In this document: positions 63,361-64,000 of the stretch, piece by piece
Layout of the letters: each line of letters starts with the position of its first letter
How positions within the stretch are numbered: the first letter of the stretch is position 1
Origin: Lutibacter sp. B1
Lineage (GTDB): Bacteria > Bacteroidota > Bacteroidia > Flavobacteriales > Flavobacteriaceae
Assembly: GCF_012524075.1 (NCBI RefSeq)
Contig: NZ_JAAZUI010000001.1
Span: 290,990 to 354,989, forward strand
Reading direction: 5' to 3'
DNA length: 64,000 nucleotides
Translations under genes and position numbers: made by a program
Notes under the pieces: model-generated
Seen by the model: the letters and a program-made list of their open reading frames with translations, nothing else
What the model was told of the DNA's origin: nothing
The model's database searches: none

Positions 63361-63789
63361 CTATACTCTATAGGTATCAGCTTTCCAATTCTTTACAGCT
63401 TTTTTAATTTCCTTTTCTGAAAGATTTTCTTTTTCAGCTCTTTCAACTAAAACAAGAAATTCTTCATCTGAAGAAAATCGTAAACCAATAATTTGCCTAA
63501 TCGTCAGCTTATTACTCATAGGTTTTCCTGTCAAAATATAGTATCTAAACTTTTCTTCTGCTCTAATTGCTCTATCTTGAGCTTTTAAAGCAAAGGCTCT
63601 TAAAAAATAAAACATAAATAATAGTATAAAAGATACCAATACTAATAAAGAAGCTGAATATAAGCTTTCCTTTGAAGAGTTTGCTACATTAATTATTGAG
63701 CCAATAAGAAGAGCTAAAATAGCCAATAAAGTTATAACATGATAACCAATCACAAATTTACTATGATTAGCATAATTTTGATGTTTCAT
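63361..63789 (-). CDS. Small two-helix membrane protein, DUF6526-like
   Basis: A 142-residue protein with two membrane helices (about 14-33 and 44-66) and a charged C-terminal cytoplasmic half (LKAQDRAIRAEEKFRYYILTGKPMSNKLTIRQIIGLRFSSDEEFLVLVERAEKENLSEKEIKKAVKNW). It matches the DUF6526 type of flavobacterial protein; no function is known. Single gene with own terminator, next to the end of the rRNA operon on the same strand. Confidence 0.75.
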   Translation of the reverse strand: MKHQNYANHSKFVIGYHVITLLAILALLIGSIINVANSSKESLYSASLLVLVSFILLFMFYFLRAFALKAQDRAIRAEEKFRYYILTGKPMSNKLTIRQIIGLRFSSDEEFLVLVERAEKENLSEKEIKKAVKNWKADTYRV

Positions 63790-63854
63790 AATTTAATTAT
63801 TTTAGATAGTTATATGTAAATATAACCTAAGTATTTCAAAAAATTAAAATATAA

Positions 63855-63889
63855 ACAAAAAACCCTTCAACGTGATGTTGAAGGGTTTT
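63855..63889 (-). terminator. Terminator of the rRNA operon
   Basis: AAAACCCTTCAAC (63859-63871) pairs with 63877-63889 over 13 bp with a 5-nt loop; a T-run follows on the minus strand. Ends the transcript containing the 5S rRNA. Confidence 0.92.
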
Positions 63890-63898
63890 CAAAAGCAA

Positions 63899-64000
63899 GG
63901 CGGTGACATACTCTCCCACCAATGGCAGTACCATCTGCGCTGATAGGCTTAACTTCTCTGTTCGGTATGGGAAGAGGTGAGCCCTATCGCTATAACCACC
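63899..64000 (-). rRNA. rrf: 5S ribosomal RNA (at window edge)
   Basis: The minus strand carries conserved 5S blocks: GGGCTCACCTCTTCCC, ACCGAACAGAGAAGTTAAG, GCGCAGATGGTACTGCC and GGGAGAGTATGTC. The closing stem GGTGGT/ACCGCC forms between 64000 and 63899, so the molecule is nearly or fully complete (102 nt visible); a few 5' bases may lie beyond the edge. The 23S and 16S genes should lie further right. Confidence 0.93.

Overview
The window is an AT-rich (roughly 30% GC) chromosomal segment of a member of the Bacteroidota, almost certainly a Flavobacteriaceae bacterium. The evidence is the gldJ-murF pair, porV, a type IX secretion C-terminal sorting domain, SusC/SusD proteins, Bacteroidota-style promoters (TANNTTTG -7 boxes) and many lipoproteins with short N-terminal signal peptides. 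The genus cannot be decided from the sequence alone.

Layout. 1-3340: end of an SDR gene, SprT-like protease, mannose-1-phosphate guanylyltransferase and a DUF389 membrane protein. 3375-3573: tRNA-Tyr and tRNA-Lys. 3636-5144: MlaF/MlaE-like lipid ABC transporter. 5271-6959: PafA-like alkaline phosphatase. 6989-11030 (minus): two small envelope proteins, a KAS III-like enzyme, a truncated haemoglobin, cytidine deaminase and PorV. 11477-14455: GldJ and MurF. 14441-17341 (minus): BadF-type sugar kinase, GAPDH and 6-phosphofructokinase.

17506-44321 is a large alpha-glucan (starch/maltodextrin) utilisation locus. On the minus strand it has GH13, GH97, GH13, GH31 and a GH13 SusA-like gene, then (after a terminator) GH65 maltose phosphorylase, beta-phosphoglucomutase, an MFS sugar transporter and a LacI-family regulator. 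Divergently it has susC, susD, a susE-like gene, a susF-like gene with three starch-binding repeats, a large T9SS-secreted GH13 amylase and a surface lipoprotein. The implied route is: surface amylase cleaves starch, SusC-F bind and import oligosaccharides, periplasmic/lipoprotein hydrolases trim them, the MFS carrier imports maltose, maltose phosphorylase and PgmB give glucose and glucose-6-phosphate, and the neighbouring pfkA and gapA serve glycolysis. A perfect LacI/cre-like palindrome and a weaker one, 31 bp apart, lie upstream of the susC promoter.

45377-53775 is a small defence region: an excisionase-type antitoxin with a frameshifted PIN toxin, then a type I restriction-modification operon (hsdM, hsdS ... 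hsdR) with a satD-DUF3307 gene pair inserted between hsdS and hsdR. The pair has its own promoter overlapped by three operator-like inverted repeats phased at exactly 28 bp. SatD shows cyclase/GGDEF-like motifs plus a C-terminal HTH; DUF3307 shows four i/i+4 His/Asp pairs in membrane helices. This is the strongest candidate for an undescribed system: a controller/effector pair that could time or gate restriction. hsdM also carries an in-frame insertion of a REP-like palindromic repeat.

53932-64000: tRNA-Val; the exbB-exbD-tonB-folC operon; NhaD antiporter; AnmK; acyl-CoA dehydrogenase followed by a 41-bp tandem repeat and a GC-rich intergenic repeat; umuC-umuD in unusual order; a small membrane protein; and the terminator and 5S rRNA end of a ribosomal RNA operon that continues beyond the right edge.
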